Source: a virus
Length of the DNA stretch: 47,477 nt
Strand: one strand, 5' to 3'
IMG/VR virus record: IMGVR_UViG_3300010392_001043
Span: 1-47,477 of that record
Under the pieces are notes generated by a model. The model had not been told where the DNA came from, searched no databases, and saw only the letters and a list, made by a program, of their open reading frames with translations. The translations under genes and the position numbers were made by a program. Of the stretch, positions 17,098 through 25,685 are shown piece by piece (positions within the stretch are counted from its first letter, which is position 1; the number at the start of each line of letters is the position of its first letter).

Positions 17098-18068
17098 TGT
17101 CCGTATTAACATTGTTAGATGATTTACAATCTGCATCATATAAAGGTGCTGGATTTTTAGTCAACGTCATGTCAACTAGCGGTGGAAGAAAACACGCTTT
17201 ACATGAGTACCCAAATTCCAATATTCAAAATATTGAGGATCTAGGGCTTAAACCCCGCGATTATAAAATTAATGCGATCATTAATGAACCAAATTACAAA
17301 TTCAAACGAGATGACCTACTTGAAAAATTAGAATCAGGTGGTCCAGGTATATTGATTCATCCGACTTTTGGTCGTATTGAAAACATGGTTGCTGTCAGTT
17401 GGACTATGATCGAAGATTTGAAAAAAGCTGGTGATCTAACTGTTGTTATTGATTTCAAACCTTCGAATAGTTCAGGGTTGCCGGTTGAGACTGCTAATAC
17501 TTTAAGCATCATTAAAGAAAGAGAGACTAATATATTTAATAGTATTACTGAAGATATTGGCGAATTATTCGATGTGACTAACGCGTTCACTGGTAATTTC
17601 AGATCTGCACAAGATAAACTGAATCAATTTGTGTTAGCTGTTACCAATAACACAAGCACTTTGACATCAACGACCGGAACTATTAATAATTTCAATCAAA
17701 CAGTAAGTAATTTTCAATCGAATATCAACACTTACATAAATCAACCGTTGCTGTTGGCTGATGGAATCGAGGCAATATTTACAGCTATGCCCGATTTATA
17801 TGAAGATGCTGAAAGTCAATTTTCAGTACAGTCTTTATTTTTCGGATTCGGTGATGATGATATTGAAATCCCCCAAAACACTGTTGGTAGAATCGAGAGA
17901 AAAAATAACAATGACATCATTAATAGTGCCGTACAAGGATACGCAGTAGCTCAGGCATACACATCATCGGCGCAAATACCACTTAACACAACTGAAGAAA
18001 TTGAAAATGTTGAAAACACACTAGAATCTGGTTTTCAATTAGTTAAAGATTCAGGTCAATTATCATGA
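17097..18068 (+). CDS. Baseplate/DNA circularisation protein (Mu gpN-like)
   Basis: 323 aa. Residues 1-130 match the DNA_circ_N domain: LLDDLQSASYKGAGFLVNV, then GGRKHALHEYPN, the LGLKPRDYKINAII strand, GPGILIHPTFGRI and a final LTVVIDFKP. The rest is helical and Asn/Thr-rich. Mu gpN-type proteins cap the tail tip. The C-terminal block normally found in this family is absent; the next gene appears to supply it. Confidence 0.82.
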   Translation: MSVLTLLDDLQSASYKGAGFLVNVMSTSGGRKHALHEYPNSNIQNIEDLGLKPRDYKINAIINEPNYKFKRDDLLEKLESGGPGILIHPTFGRIENMVAVSWTMIEDLKKAGDLTVVIDFKPSNSSGLPVETANTLSIIKERETNIFNSITEDIGELFDVTNAFTGNFRSAQDKLNQFVLAVTNNTSTLTSTTGTINNFNQTVSNFQSNINTYINQPLLLADGIEAIFTAMPDLYEDAESQFSVQSLFFGFGDDDIEIPQNTVGRIERKNNNDIINSAVQGYAVAQAYTSSAQIPLNTTEEIENVENTLESGFQLVKDSGQLS

Positions 18069-18307
18069 GTATTTCATCAAAATCAATAAGTTTATTGGAA
18101 GACCAAAGAACAGTCGCTCAAGAGTTTTTCAATCAACAAAAATTAAACGCCCAACAAATTATCAATGTGGATACTCAATTATTACCTGCGCGTGTGATCG
18201 CCTATCAATACTACGGTGAGTCAACCCTAGGTGCTGATATTGCAGTTTTAAACGATGAGATAAATGTCTCGTTTTTATCGGGTAATATTAAGATTTTCAC
18301 AGCATGA
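18065..18307 (+). CDS. Small baseplate protein resembling the gpN C-terminal segment
   Basis: 80 aa. The C-terminal part, LPARVIAYQYYGESTLGADI then AVLNDEINVSFLSGN, follows the pattern that ends many circularisation (gpN-like) proteins (LPA.V.AYR.YG......IV..N...HPGFVPGG). This pattern also resembles the LysM-like tail protein X. It overlaps gpN by 4 nt and gpP by 4 nt, so the three are translationally coupled. Homology is judged by eye. Confidence 0.6.
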   Translation: MSISSKSISLLEDQRTVAQEFFNQQKLNAQQIINVDTQLLPARVIAYQYYGESTLGADIAVLNDEINVSFLSGNIKIFTA

Positions 18308-19404
18308 TTATTTTAGTTGTCAATGGTAAAGCGTATGAACAGTTTACGGAAGCATCAGTTTCGTTTTCAATGGATACTTTTGCTAGACAGTTTCGATTCT
18401 TAGCGACTGGATCAGGTGGTAACCCTTTACCATTCAAAGGTGGTGAACCTTGTTCTATTTACATTGATGAAGTGATTCCTAAAAATATAATTTTAAAGGG
18501 GTTCATTGATGTTGTTGACATTACGTATGATGCTAAATCTCACAGTATTGAGGTTAGTGGCAGGGGTCAAACTGCTGACATCGCGGATTCTACAATTGAC
18601 ACTTTGGAATTAACTGCTGAAATTAGTCTTGCGGGTGCGATTGGTGCCGTGATCGGTCAATTCGAATCTAACGTTAGCGTTGTTGATTTAGTTCCAGGAT
18701 TAGCATTATTTAATATAGCAGAAGATCAGATCGGTGCTTCTGGTAAGAATGGTTTTGAATTCATTGAGGAATTAGCTAGAAAACGTCAAGTTATACTCAA
18801 TGAAAGCGGTGCTGGAAATATTGAAATAACAAGAGCGCAAACAATAAAATACGAACAAAAATTACAAAATCTAATATATGATGATGGTAATAATATCAAG
18901 AGTGCTCAAGTGAATTATGACTTAACGGGCGTGTATAAAACATATATTGCCCGAAGTTCGCAAAATGCGACTGCTTTGAATAATTCTGGTTCCCTGGATC
19001 TGGACCAAGTAGTTAATCAGAGTGGTCGCTCCACTACATCAGATGTGCGAAACGGTAGACAATTCGCATTCATTGCCGAAAAAGCATCCAGCAATGATCA
19101 ACTAGATGAACGTGTGAAGTGGGAAAGTAATATCAGACGCGCAAGAAGTAGAATATATAATGCTGTTTTTGTGGGTCACAAAACTCAATTCGGTGAAAAT
19201 TGGGTTGTAAATAAATTAATTAGTGTTAACGATGAGTTCGCTGGAATCAGTGAAGATATGCTTGTCAACAGCGTTACTTTTATTGAAAACCTAGAAGGTG
19301 AAGTTGTTCATCTGGGGTTGATAGATAAAAACGCCTATACGCCTAATCCCGCTGATAGCTTATCAGATGGGGTGGGAAATCAGTATGTATTCGGTGGTGG
19401 TTAA
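18304..19404 (+). CDS. Baseplate hub protein (Mu gpP / gp44-like)
   Basis: 366 aa. Family markers: MIILVVNGKAYEQFTEASVS, the early SFSMDTFARQFRF strand, GYIDVVD-like LKGFIDVVDITYDAKSHSIE, the GRGQTADIADSTID turn (GRS.T.DLVDCS in relatives), EFIEELARKRQVIL, and late AIFVGHKTQFGENW-like NAVFVGHKTQFGENW with LVNSVTF. It forms the trimeric hub to which the spike binds. One-base overlap with the spike gene. Confidence 0.88.
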   Translation: MIILVVNGKAYEQFTEASVSFSMDTFARQFRFLATGSGGNPLPFKGGEPCSIYIDEVIPKNIILKGFIDVVDITYDAKSHSIEVSGRGQTADIADSTIDTLELTAEISLAGAIGAVIGQFESNVSVVDLVPGLALFNIAEDQIGASGKNGFEFIEELARKRQVILNESGAGNIEITRAQTIKYEQKLQNLIYDDGNNIKSAQVNYDLTGVYKTYIARSSQNATALNNSGSLDLDQVVNQSGRSTTSDVRNGRQFAFIAEKASSNDQLDERVKWESNIRRARSRIYNAVFVGHKTQFGENWVVNKLISVNDEFAGISEDMLVNSVTFIENLEGEVVHLGLIDKNAYTPNPADSLSDGVGNQYVFGGG

Positions 19405-20093
19405 TGAATATCATGAACATAATTCGAAATTTAACCCGACGAGCTGTTGTAACATTACCGGGTGACGATGATTTAAATGCACCAGTCCAACAAGTCAGCT
19501 ACCTCAATAAAGCATCTGATGTGGAAATAATCACGCCTTACGGGGTACATGCTAACCTTCCAGCGAATAACGAAGTGTTAATGACGTTGTGGTCAGTCGC
19601 AGGTCAAGAAGATTTTCGCGTCGGAATGGGGTATACTCCAAAGCTAAGACCGAAAGAAACACCTGCGGGCGAAGTGATCTTTTATCATCCTTTGACCCAA
19701 AGTAGAGTGCAGTTTAAGAACAATGGTGATATTGAAATTGATTCAACTGGTGACAATGGGAGCACTATTATCACCATTAAGAAAGATCTGAGTATTACTG
19801 TACTCGGTGATACAACTATTAACACCACCGGTGACACAACTGTCACAACGGATGGTAACGCGGTAATCGATGTGACAGGAACGGCTACGGTCGATTGTCC
19901 CACAACTAATTGGACGGGAGATATTAACTTGACTGGTGATTTGGATATAACTGGTAATCTTGATGTTAGTGCAGCGACAACGCTTAGTCCCACTGTTACA
20001 TCTAACGGAAAAGACATATCTGATACGCATACACACGCAGGATCAGCGACCGCACCAAGTGGGCCGGTTGTACCTACAGGAACACCAGTATAA
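19404..20093 (+). CDS. Central baseplate spike protein (Mu gp45-like)
   Basis: 229 aa. N-terminal OB-like domain (RRAVVTLPGDDDLNAPVQQV, ITPYGVHANLP, the GQEDFRVGM turn) followed by a repetitive beta helix of short D/T-rich strands (DIEIDSTGDNGSTIITI ... TVLGDTTINTTGDTTVTTDG ... DLDITGNLDVSAATTLSP). The tip has KDISDTHTHAG, the HxH pair that in Mu and P2 spikes binds iron. It pierces the outer membrane. The end overlaps gp46-like by one base. Confidence 0.9.
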   Translation: MNIMNIIRNLTRRAVVTLPGDDDLNAPVQQVSYLNKASDVEIITPYGVHANLPANNEVLMTLWSVAGQEDFRVGMGYTPKLRPKETPAGEVIFYHPLTQSRVQFKNNGDIEIDSTGDNGSTIITIKKDLSITVLGDTTINTTGDTTVTTDGNAVIDVTGTATVDCPTTNWTGDINLTGDLDITGNLDVSAATTLSPTVTSNGKDISDTHTHAGSATAPSGPVVPTGTPV

Positions 20094-20551
20094 TGTCGAT
20101 ACCAAAAACAGACGCAGTAATGACTAAAGAAGGTCGGATAACTGGATATTATGATTTCTCATTAACTGACGATGGTGATATTCTAACTGAAGATTTTTTT
20201 GACACAGCTATACTGATGAGTTTTTTCTGTGAAAGACGAGCCGCATCATCTGAAATACCTAATTCGCAACGGCGGCGAGGCTGGATCGGGAACGAATCAA
20301 CACCAGGTTTTGAGATGGGTTCTAAAATTTGGTTATACGAACAAGCGCGAATCGATAGAAACACTTTGAACGGTATTTCTGATGCTGCAAATGAATCTTT
20401 ACAATGGATGATTGATGATGAAATCGCTGTATCAGTGAGATCAACAGCTACATTTTCAGATGATTCAATTAATCTAGAAGTGCAGATCGATAGACCAAAT
20501 TCTAAAGTAGAAAAGAGATATTTCACGCTTTGGGAAAACACCGGGAGTTAG
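20093..20551 (+). CDS. Baseplate protein (Mu gp46-like)
   Basis: 152 aa, matching the GP46/Phage_GP46 family: DGDILTEDFFDTAILMSFFC (T..gl.tAv.isL), then ERRAASSEIPNSQRRRGWIG (the conserved RRGWWGD), GSKIWLYEQARIDRNTL, ANESLQWMIDDEIA and a beta C-terminus ending RYFTLWENTGS. It is a wedge component. It precedes gp47/J as in Mu. Confidence 0.85.
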   Translation: MSIPKTDAVMTKEGRITGYYDFSLTDDGDILTEDFFDTAILMSFFCERRAASSEIPNSQRRRGWIGNESTPGFEMGSKIWLYEQARIDRNTLNGISDAANESLQWMIDDEIAVSVRSTATFSDDSINLEVQIDRPNSKVEKRYFTLWENTGS

Positions 20552-20555
20552 AAGA

Positions 20556-21866
20556 ATGCCTTTAGATTTACCATCATCCGCTGACGAGGTAGTTCAACGC
20601 GCAAAAGTTGACGTTCAACGAGAACTCGAAGGTTCTAATCCGTTTCTCAAGAATCATTGGTTAGGTGCGTTAATCACTGGATTAGCTAATCGAATATTTG
20701 ATTTTTTTGTTCAATTAGATCAAGCGGTTAAATTAAGTTTCCCTGATACAACCAGTGGCGCATTCCTAGCGAGATGGTCGAGTATTTTCGGAACATCTAA
20801 AACACCGGCTACGCAATCAACTGGTAATATTGCTGCTACGGGTACAGCAACGACCGTGATACCAAGTTCAACAAATTATCAATCTAGTGATGGTTTAGTT
20901 TATACATCTACCGCGCTGGCAACAATAACCGCTCAAAGTTTGGCAGTAACATCGATTACAAGAGTTGGATCGATAGCAACACTGACAACTACGCTTGACC
21001 ATGGAATTGCGTCAAATGTACCAGTGACTATTTCGGGTGCCAACGAAACTGAGTACAACGGAACGTTCGATGTCACTGTGACCGGCCTTGATACGTTTAT
21101 TTATGATGTTACTGGTTCACCCACAACGCCCGCCACTGGTACAATCTTAGCTGGTTTCACGGCTGCATCAGTTCCAGTTCAATCAGTTGATTTGGGTGCA
21201 GATGTTAACCAGAATCTAGATGCTGTATTGACATTACAGTCACCAATTTCAGGTGTTGACAATGCAGCATCCGTTGATTTTGGTGAATTAGGCGGCGGTG
21301 TAGATGAAGAAACTGATGCTGATAATAAAATTCGATTGTTGGACAGAATTCAAAACCCGATTGCACATTTCAATGTTGCTGAAATAACAGCTCAAGCAAA
21401 ATCGATTGCTGGTGTTACCCGTGTGTTTGTTGAAGAAGTTACACCGGCAATTGGTCAAGTTACTGTTTATTTCATGCGTGATAACGACGCTGATCCAATC
21501 CCAAGCGCATCAGAAGTTGCGACTGTCAAGGCTCAAATCATAACTGTTAAACCAGCCAATACGGCTGATGTTGACGTTATTGTGAGCGCTCCAACTGCTA
21601 TTTCAACAGCGTTCACATTTACTAACTTAACCCCTGATACATCGACAATGAGGACATCAGTCACGGCATCGCTAGAACAATTTTTCGATGAAGAAACAAC
21701 AGTAGGTGTTGATGTTGACCAAGATAAGTACCGGGCGGCTATTGCTAACACCATTGATACAGAAACCGGTGACGAGGTAACAACGTTCACATTATCCGCG
21801 CCATCTGGTGACATCACTATAGCGTCAGGTGAGATCGGAACACTTGGGACGGTGACCTACCCATGA
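20556..21866 (+). CDS. Baseplate J / Mu gp47-like wedge protein with inserted domain
   Basis: 436 aa. N-terminus MPLDLPSSADEVVQRAKVDV, FVQLDQAVKLSFPDTTSGAF and LARWSSIFGTSKTPAT are typical of Baseplate_J, as are SPISGVDNAASVDFGELGGG, DEETDADNKIRLLDRIQNPI, AKSIAGVTRVFVEEVTPAIG and VTVYFMRD. Between residues ~131 and 200, inside the beta domain after ATITAQSLA, is an extra ~70-residue segment with TSITRVGS, VTISGANETEYNGTFDVTV, TFIYDV and ATGTILAG. The same kind of segment is in the tail terminator. The end overlaps gp48 by 4 nt. Confidence 0.88.
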   Translation: MPLDLPSSADEVVQRAKVDVQRELEGSNPFLKNHWLGALITGLANRIFDFFVQLDQAVKLSFPDTTSGAFLARWSSIFGTSKTPATQSTGNIAATGTATTVIPSSTNYQSSDGLVYTSTALATITAQSLAVTSITRVGSIATLTTTLDHGIASNVPVTISGANETEYNGTFDVTVTGLDTFIYDVTGSPTTPATGTILAGFTAASVPVQSVDLGADVNQNLDAVLTLQSPISGVDNAASVDFGELGGGVDEETDADNKIRLLDRIQNPIAHFNVAEITAQAKSIAGVTRVFVEEVTPAIGQVTVYFMRDNDADPIPSASEVATVKAQIITVKPANTADVDVIVSAPTAISTAFTFTNLTPDTSTMRTSVTASLEQFFDEETTVGVDVDQDKYRAAIANTIDTETGDEVTTFTLSAPSGDITIASGEIGTLGTVTYP

Positions 21867-22516
21867 CCCAATTTATAAAATCACATACTATTGATGAAAT
21901 AATTGCCTCAATAGTTACCTATTTACCGGGCGGTGAAATGTTTATCGCTGCTCAAATAGCAGGAACGAATCAATATGATTTGCTGAAAGGTATTGGTTTT
22001 GCTTTACTTGACGCTGAGAATTTCATAAAAGTTTACAACGCCGAATTCATACCAGATAATACAAGTGCGTTTGTTGCTGAATGGGAATCTGCTTTAGGTA
22101 TACCAGATGATTGTTTTCCTGGTTCATCCGAATCAGATTTAAGTATCAGGAAAAATCACATATTGATTAAATTAGCATCGCTCGGTGTTCAAACTAGTGC
22201 TGATTTCGTCAATCTGGCTACAATATTAGGGTTTCCTGACACAACGGTTATTTCAGGCGTTAACGAGGGTATAACACCATTGAATGAAGCTAGATTCACA
22301 ATAGTCGTGGGATTCCCAGCACCAGACAGTAATATTTTCCCTCTTGATTTCCCTATTCCATTCGGTACAACTCAGTTTGCGATACTTGAATGTTTATTTG
22401 CTAAATTGAAACCAGCCAATTGTGTGATACAATTCCAATTACAAACAGGTATTCAATATCTTTTCCAGGACGGTCAAGAGTATGAATTTCAAGATGATAT
22501 ATTTCAGGAGTTTTAA
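21863..22516 (+). CDS. Baseplate wedge protein (Mu gp48-like, DUF2313)
   Basis: 217 aa. Shows the YmfQ/DUF2313 style: IIASIVTYLPGGEMFIAAQI, LLKGIGFALLDAENFIKVYN, WESALGIPDDCFPGSSESDL and IRKNHILIKLASLGVQTSAD, then KPANCVIQFQ near the C-terminus. It ends with a YLFQDGQEYEFQDDIFQEF tail. Follows gp47 as in Mu and closes the baseplate group. Confidence 0.85.
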   Translation: MTQFIKSHTIDEIIASIVTYLPGGEMFIAAQIAGTNQYDLLKGIGFALLDAENFIKVYNAEFIPDNTSAFVAEWESALGIPDDCFPGSSESDLSIRKNHILIKLASLGVQTSADFVNLATILGFPDTTVISGVNEGITPLNEARFTIVVGFPAPDSNIFPLDFPIPFGTTQFAILECLFAKLKPANCVIQFQLQTGIQYLFQDGQEYEFQDDIFQEF

Positions 22517-22518
22517 CA

Positions 22519-22935
22519 ATGTCAAAGAAATTAACTGATTTAAATTCAGCTACCGATGCGGCATCCGGTGATTTAGTACATTTAGTTGATGTATCTGACA
22601 CTACGGATGATCCAGCAGGTACTAGCAAAAAAGCTACTGTTGATGTTTTGCTCACAGGTGACCGAGTGGTTACAAGCCCATCGGCGGCGGGTGTTGGACT
22701 AACCGTTGATAAAGATTCTAATGATGCGGGTGATATTTACGCAATGGTTATCAATTCAGATAATGCCGGTGCTGGTGCACCGGGTGGAATTGATTTAAGC
22801 TCAATGGCTGTTGATGAACCTGTCATTAAAGCGGTAGCGGATGCTATCACAACGGCGGGTACTGTCAGTCATCAAATAGCAATAGATATTGGCGGTACTA
22901 CTTTTTACTTAGTCGCTCACACTCACGGGTCTTAA
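22519..22935 (+). CDS. Tail-fibre associated protein
   Basis: 138 aa. The N-terminal phrase KKLTDLNSATDAASGDLVHL followed by VDVSDTTDDPAGTSKKATV is the common start of phage tail-fibre or fibre-attachment proteins. The rest is a beta region (IYAMVINSDNAGAG...) ending IGGTTFYLVAHTHGS. First gene after the baseplate, so it probably anchors fibres. Confidence 0.7.
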   Translation: MSKKLTDLNSATDAASGDLVHLVDVSDTTDDPAGTSKKATVDVLLTGDRVVTSPSAAGVGLTVDKDSNDAGDIYAMVINSDNAGAGAPGGIDLSSMAVDEPVIKAVADAITTAGTVSHQIAIDIGGTTFYLVAHTHGS

Positions 22936-22939
22936 GAAT

Positions 22940-23440
22940 ATGAAAGATATTGTAACAAAAGCAGATAACACATCACCACCAAGCGGTAATTTGACAGCAG
23001 CAGAATATAACAATGTTCAGGTTGAGCTCGAAAGTGCAATCACTAACACCGGTCAAACGTTAGATACACCTACTGATAGTGAAAGGCAAATGACTCAAGC
23101 GATCGCCGTTGGCGGTGAACGAGTATCTAGAGCAGATGCCGAAACCGCTCAAATTGGCGAAATTGTTTTACCTGATAATTCGGCGGCAATATTAACCGTT
23201 GATTTACCAAGCGCTGATTTATTTGTGAATGCTGTGGTATATTTCGAACCAGTTGAAGATCAGCTATATTCCGTATTTGCTTTAACAGTTGGTAGAAATG
23301 GTAACTTAATTATGGGGTTAGCTGAAGACATGGTTGTGAATTCTGAAACCGCTGACAACGATAAATTCAAAATGACTTGGAAAGGTGGATCCGTTGGTTG
23401 GCTTGTTTCAAAAACTGAAGTTGTTGGGAGTACTTTATGA
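22940..23440 (+). CDS. Tail-fibre associated protein
   Basis: 166 aa. The N-terminal TKADNTSPPSGNLTAAEYNN and VQVELESAITNTGQTLD..., with RQMTQAIAVGG, is a recurring module in fibre-region proteins, where it often leads to a receptor-binding part. The remainder is a compact beta domain (LFVNAVVYFEPVEDQLYSVF, FKMTWKGGSVGWLVS). Overlaps the next gene by 4 nt. Confidence 0.65.
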   Translation: MKDIVTKADNTSPPSGNLTAAEYNNVQVELESAITNTGQTLDTPTDSERQMTQAIAVGGERVSRADAETAQIGEIVLPDNSAAILTVDLPSADLFVNAVVYFEPVEDQLYSVFALTVGRNGNLIMGLAEDMVVNSETADNDKFKMTWKGGSVGWLVSKTEVVGSTL

Positions 23441-24309
23441 GTAACATTGATGATTTTTTTGCGAGTGCTGGCGCTAGTAATATTGGAATCTTTCCATTTT
23501 TCGAAAGTAAAGTAAACAATGCTAGATCTCCTGGTCACCCTTTTGGTTTTCTAGATGATGGTGACTACTTCATTATGCCTACATCCCCAACAACTGCGTT
23601 GTCATACCGTGACAATGCTAATGTATCACAATGGTCTAAGGCTAATTCAACAACAATCAATGCTGCATCGGACGCATGGTTAAGTTTTACCTATGATTCG
23701 GTCGATGACCTGCTTTATGTAACATCGTTTGATGAAACAACAGATGTTATATATCTAGCAAGTATCAATGCTGCTGGTACTATTGTTAATATTGGAACAT
23801 CTGCGGCAACAACTGTTAATCTTACTGCAGTAACTTATGGATGGGGTTCTTCAAGTGCCAATTACCCTAGTATGATTAGAGACGCAGAAGGTTCTGGAAA
23901 TTTTACGCTGTATATGAATGGTGGAATAATTATTGTCTTAAATAGTGGTACTGGTGCTATTGTTAGTGAGACAGTTAATCCAACTTCAGATACCGGAAAT
24001 TTTGTTTCAACTTCTGGTGTTTATTTTACACCATTCGGATTCGATCTTGACGATCCTTATCGAGTCTGTTACATCGGCAAGCAGCATCCCGACATTACTA
24101 ATTATATAGGGCGTTCGACTGTTCTCATGCCAACTGCTTACTTGGGTCTACCGCAAGGCACTAGTAGTAGTAAACGTCAGGGCCATTTAAGTTGGGGCGG
24201 GGATATTCTTCTAAGTGTAGGTAACGAAAATTCAGGACCAATTCGATTTGATAAAACCTTATACAATGATGCGGTTGATGAGATTGCTACAGCAATGAAT
24301 ATAATTTAA
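23437..24309 (+). CDS. Putative receptor-binding tail protein
   Basis: 290 aa. Repeated short beta motifs with aromatic/Gly turns (DGDYFIMPTSPTTALSYRDN, DDLLYVTSFDETTDVIYLAS, NFTLYMNGGIIIVLNSGTG) suggest a propeller-like or sandwich receptor domain; no family is recognised. Its place after two fibre-associated genes makes host recognition the likely role. Inference only. Confidence 0.55.
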   Translation: MSNIDDFFASAGASNIGIFPFFESKVNNARSPGHPFGFLDDGDYFIMPTSPTTALSYRDNANVSQWSKANSTTINAASDAWLSFTYDSVDDLLYVTSFDETTDVIYLASINAAGTIVNIGTSAATTVNLTAVTYGWGSSSANYPSMIRDAEGSGNFTLYMNGGIIIVLNSGTGAIVSETVNPTSDTGNFVSTSGVYFTPFGFDLDDPYRVCYIGKQHPDITNYIGRSTVLMPTAYLGLPQGTSSSKRQGHLSWGGDILLSVGNENSGPIRFDKTLYNDAVDEIATAMNII

Positions 24310-24322
24310 AGGTGTTCAGAAT

Positions 24323-24784
24323 ATGAGAAAAGTGAAATTTGAATATAAAGAGAATGATCTGGGTGGCATTGTATACCCTGATGATACATCTCAGTTTCGT
24401 GATACTTATGTCAAAGATGGGTTCATCTACGGTAATTATCTGGGTAGTAAGTCGTCAATCCAAAACGCTCCTTTAGATTACATAGATTTAGAAGTAGCTG
24501 TTGATAAACACCAATATGCGATCGGTGAAATCATCACATTCACGGGTGAGTTTAGTGATAAATCGTTGAATATATCAATTGTACCAATTACCATTCTTGA
24601 TAGAAATGGTCGACATGTTGACAATATAGGGGTTGAGGTTAAGGAAGGGTTAATATCTGGTGCTGTAAAATTCAATAAACCAGGTGATTATTATATCTCA
24701 CATGAGGGAATTAATTATCACAAAAATATTATACCTATCGAATTAAGATTAAAAAAGGAAGTTAGTTTCAGAGTTTATAGATAG
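24323..24784 (+). CDS. Hypothetical tail-region protein with Ig-like segment
   Basis: 153 aa. N-terminal KVKFEYKENDLGGIVYPDD and GFIYGNYLGSKSSIQNAPLD form an opening beta part; residues ~55-150 look like one Ig-like sandwich (VDKHQYAIGEIITFTGEFSD, ITILDRNGRHVDNIGVEV, GAVKFNKPGDYYISHEG). GGTG ribosome site. Last gene of the late operon before the promoter block at 24793. Possibly a fibre chaperone or adhesin; unrecognised. Confidence 0.6.
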   Translation: MRKVKFEYKENDLGGIVYPDDTSQFRDTYVKDGFIYGNYLGSKSSIQNAPLDYIDLEVAVDKHQYAIGEIITFTGEFSDKSLNISIVPITILDRNGRHVDNIGVEVKEGLISGAVKFNKPGDYYISHEGINYHKNIIPIELRLKKEVSFRVYR

Positions 24785-24792
24785 GTTTAAGG

Positions 24793-24821
24793 TTGACATG
24801 CTTGTCAATAACGGTTAAGGT
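24793..24821 (+). promoter_or_regulatory. Palindromic early-type promoter A (with a duplicated half downstream)
   Basis: TTGACA (24793-24798), 17 nt, TAAGGT (24816-24821). The -35 is the left arm of a perfect palindrome TTGACA-TGCT-TGTCAA (24793-24808). An 18-base block with TTAAGGTTGACATGCTT recurs 28 bp downstream, giving a second TTGACATGCTT at 24821 followed by GTTC-AATAAC-GAAC. It drives the secreted/outer-membrane cassette starting at 24876. Confidence 0.75.
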
Positions 24822-24875
24822 TGACATGCTTTACGTTCAATAACGAACATATTATAAACATACAGAGGTTAAATC

Positions 24876-25280
24876 ATGAAGAAACTATTATTAGTTGTGC
24901 TGTCGATAGCATCACCCTTATTATTTGCAAATGCTGAGTATTATGAAATTGAAGTTAGTAATACTGGTAATGTCCACATAGCCTTTCCTATCTTTGAACA
25001 AAAATCGATTGGGGGTTTTGACAAATACAGTTGTAAAATATATTTATCCAATGGTACAGCTTTATGGGAGCACTCTATAGATGCGGCAGCAGTAAACCAA
25101 CATTCTACTCACAGTTCTTGCTTAGACCAAGGGAATCTATCTTCGGGGAAAAGCTATTTGATGGTATTAGAGTTTGATGATTGGCCCACCCATAATAAGA
25201 CCAGAACGCTACCTGTTATTATAAATGTCCCCTATAGTGGCACGGAAACTGTTGCAACTAAAATACTGTATAAGCCGTAA
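24876..25280 (+). CDS. Secreted protein of unknown function
   Basis: 134 aa. Clear Sec signal: MKKLLLVVLSIASPLLFANA, cleavage expected after ANA (residue 20). The mature part is beta-rich, with two cysteines (YSCKIYL and HSSCLDQG) that could pair in the periplasm. First gene behind promoter A and followed within 6 nt by the PagP-like gene, so it probably works with the outer-membrane proteins. No family recognised. Confidence 0.65.
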   Translation: MKKLLLVVLSIASPLLFANAEYYEIEVSNTGNVHIAFPIFEQKSIGGFDKYSCKIYLSNGTALWEHSIDAAAVNQHSTHSSCLDQGNLSSGKSYLMVLEFDDWPTHNKTRTLPVIINVPYSGTETVATKILYKP

Positions 25281-25286
25281 GAAGCA

Positions 25287-25685
25287 ATGAAATTATCAGC
25301 TATCTTGTTATTGTTGTTCAGTATTAATTCGGTAGCTGATAACTATGTTCATATCAGCATGTTTTCACATCATGTTAAAGATTCATATAAATACCGTCAA
25401 GATCATAATTTGATCGGAATTGAAATTGACGAAAAGTTCATTCATTCATTCATCAATTCACAAAATGACCGGTCGTTTTACATTGGTCGCATTCGTAGAG
25501 ATTATAAATGTAGTGGTAATTGGTGTCTTAATTACAATTACGGAATACTCACGGGTTACGATATGGGTCCGTATAAATGGACACCTATGTTTTTTCCGAT
25601 TATATCATATGATAATGATGTTAAATTTGATATCACAATCGTTCCATCAGTGGTTTATTCAATACAGTTTAGATTTGATTTATGA
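25287..25685 (+). CDS. PagP-like small outer-membrane beta-barrel
   Basis: 132 aa with a signal peptide (MKLSAILLLLFSINSVADN). The layout follows PagP-type palmitoyltransferases: an early His in SMFSHHV (H28/H29), then LIGIEI, FINSQNDRSFYIGRI (N57-S58 in the place of the Asp-Ser of PagP), YGILTGYDMGPYKWTP, PIISYDN and a terminal strand SVVYSIQFRFDL ending in alternating aromatics as outer-membrane barrels do. PagP acylates lipid A. Family link is by pattern and the Asp is replaced, so activity is uncertain. Overlaps the PagL-like gene by 4 nt. Confidence 0.5.
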   Translation: MKLSAILLLLFSINSVADNYVHISMFSHHVKDSYKYRQDHNLIGIEIDEKFIHSFINSQNDRSFYIGRIRRDYKCSGNWCLNYNYGILTGYDMGPYKWTPMFFPIISYDNDVKFDITIVPSVVYSIQFRFDL

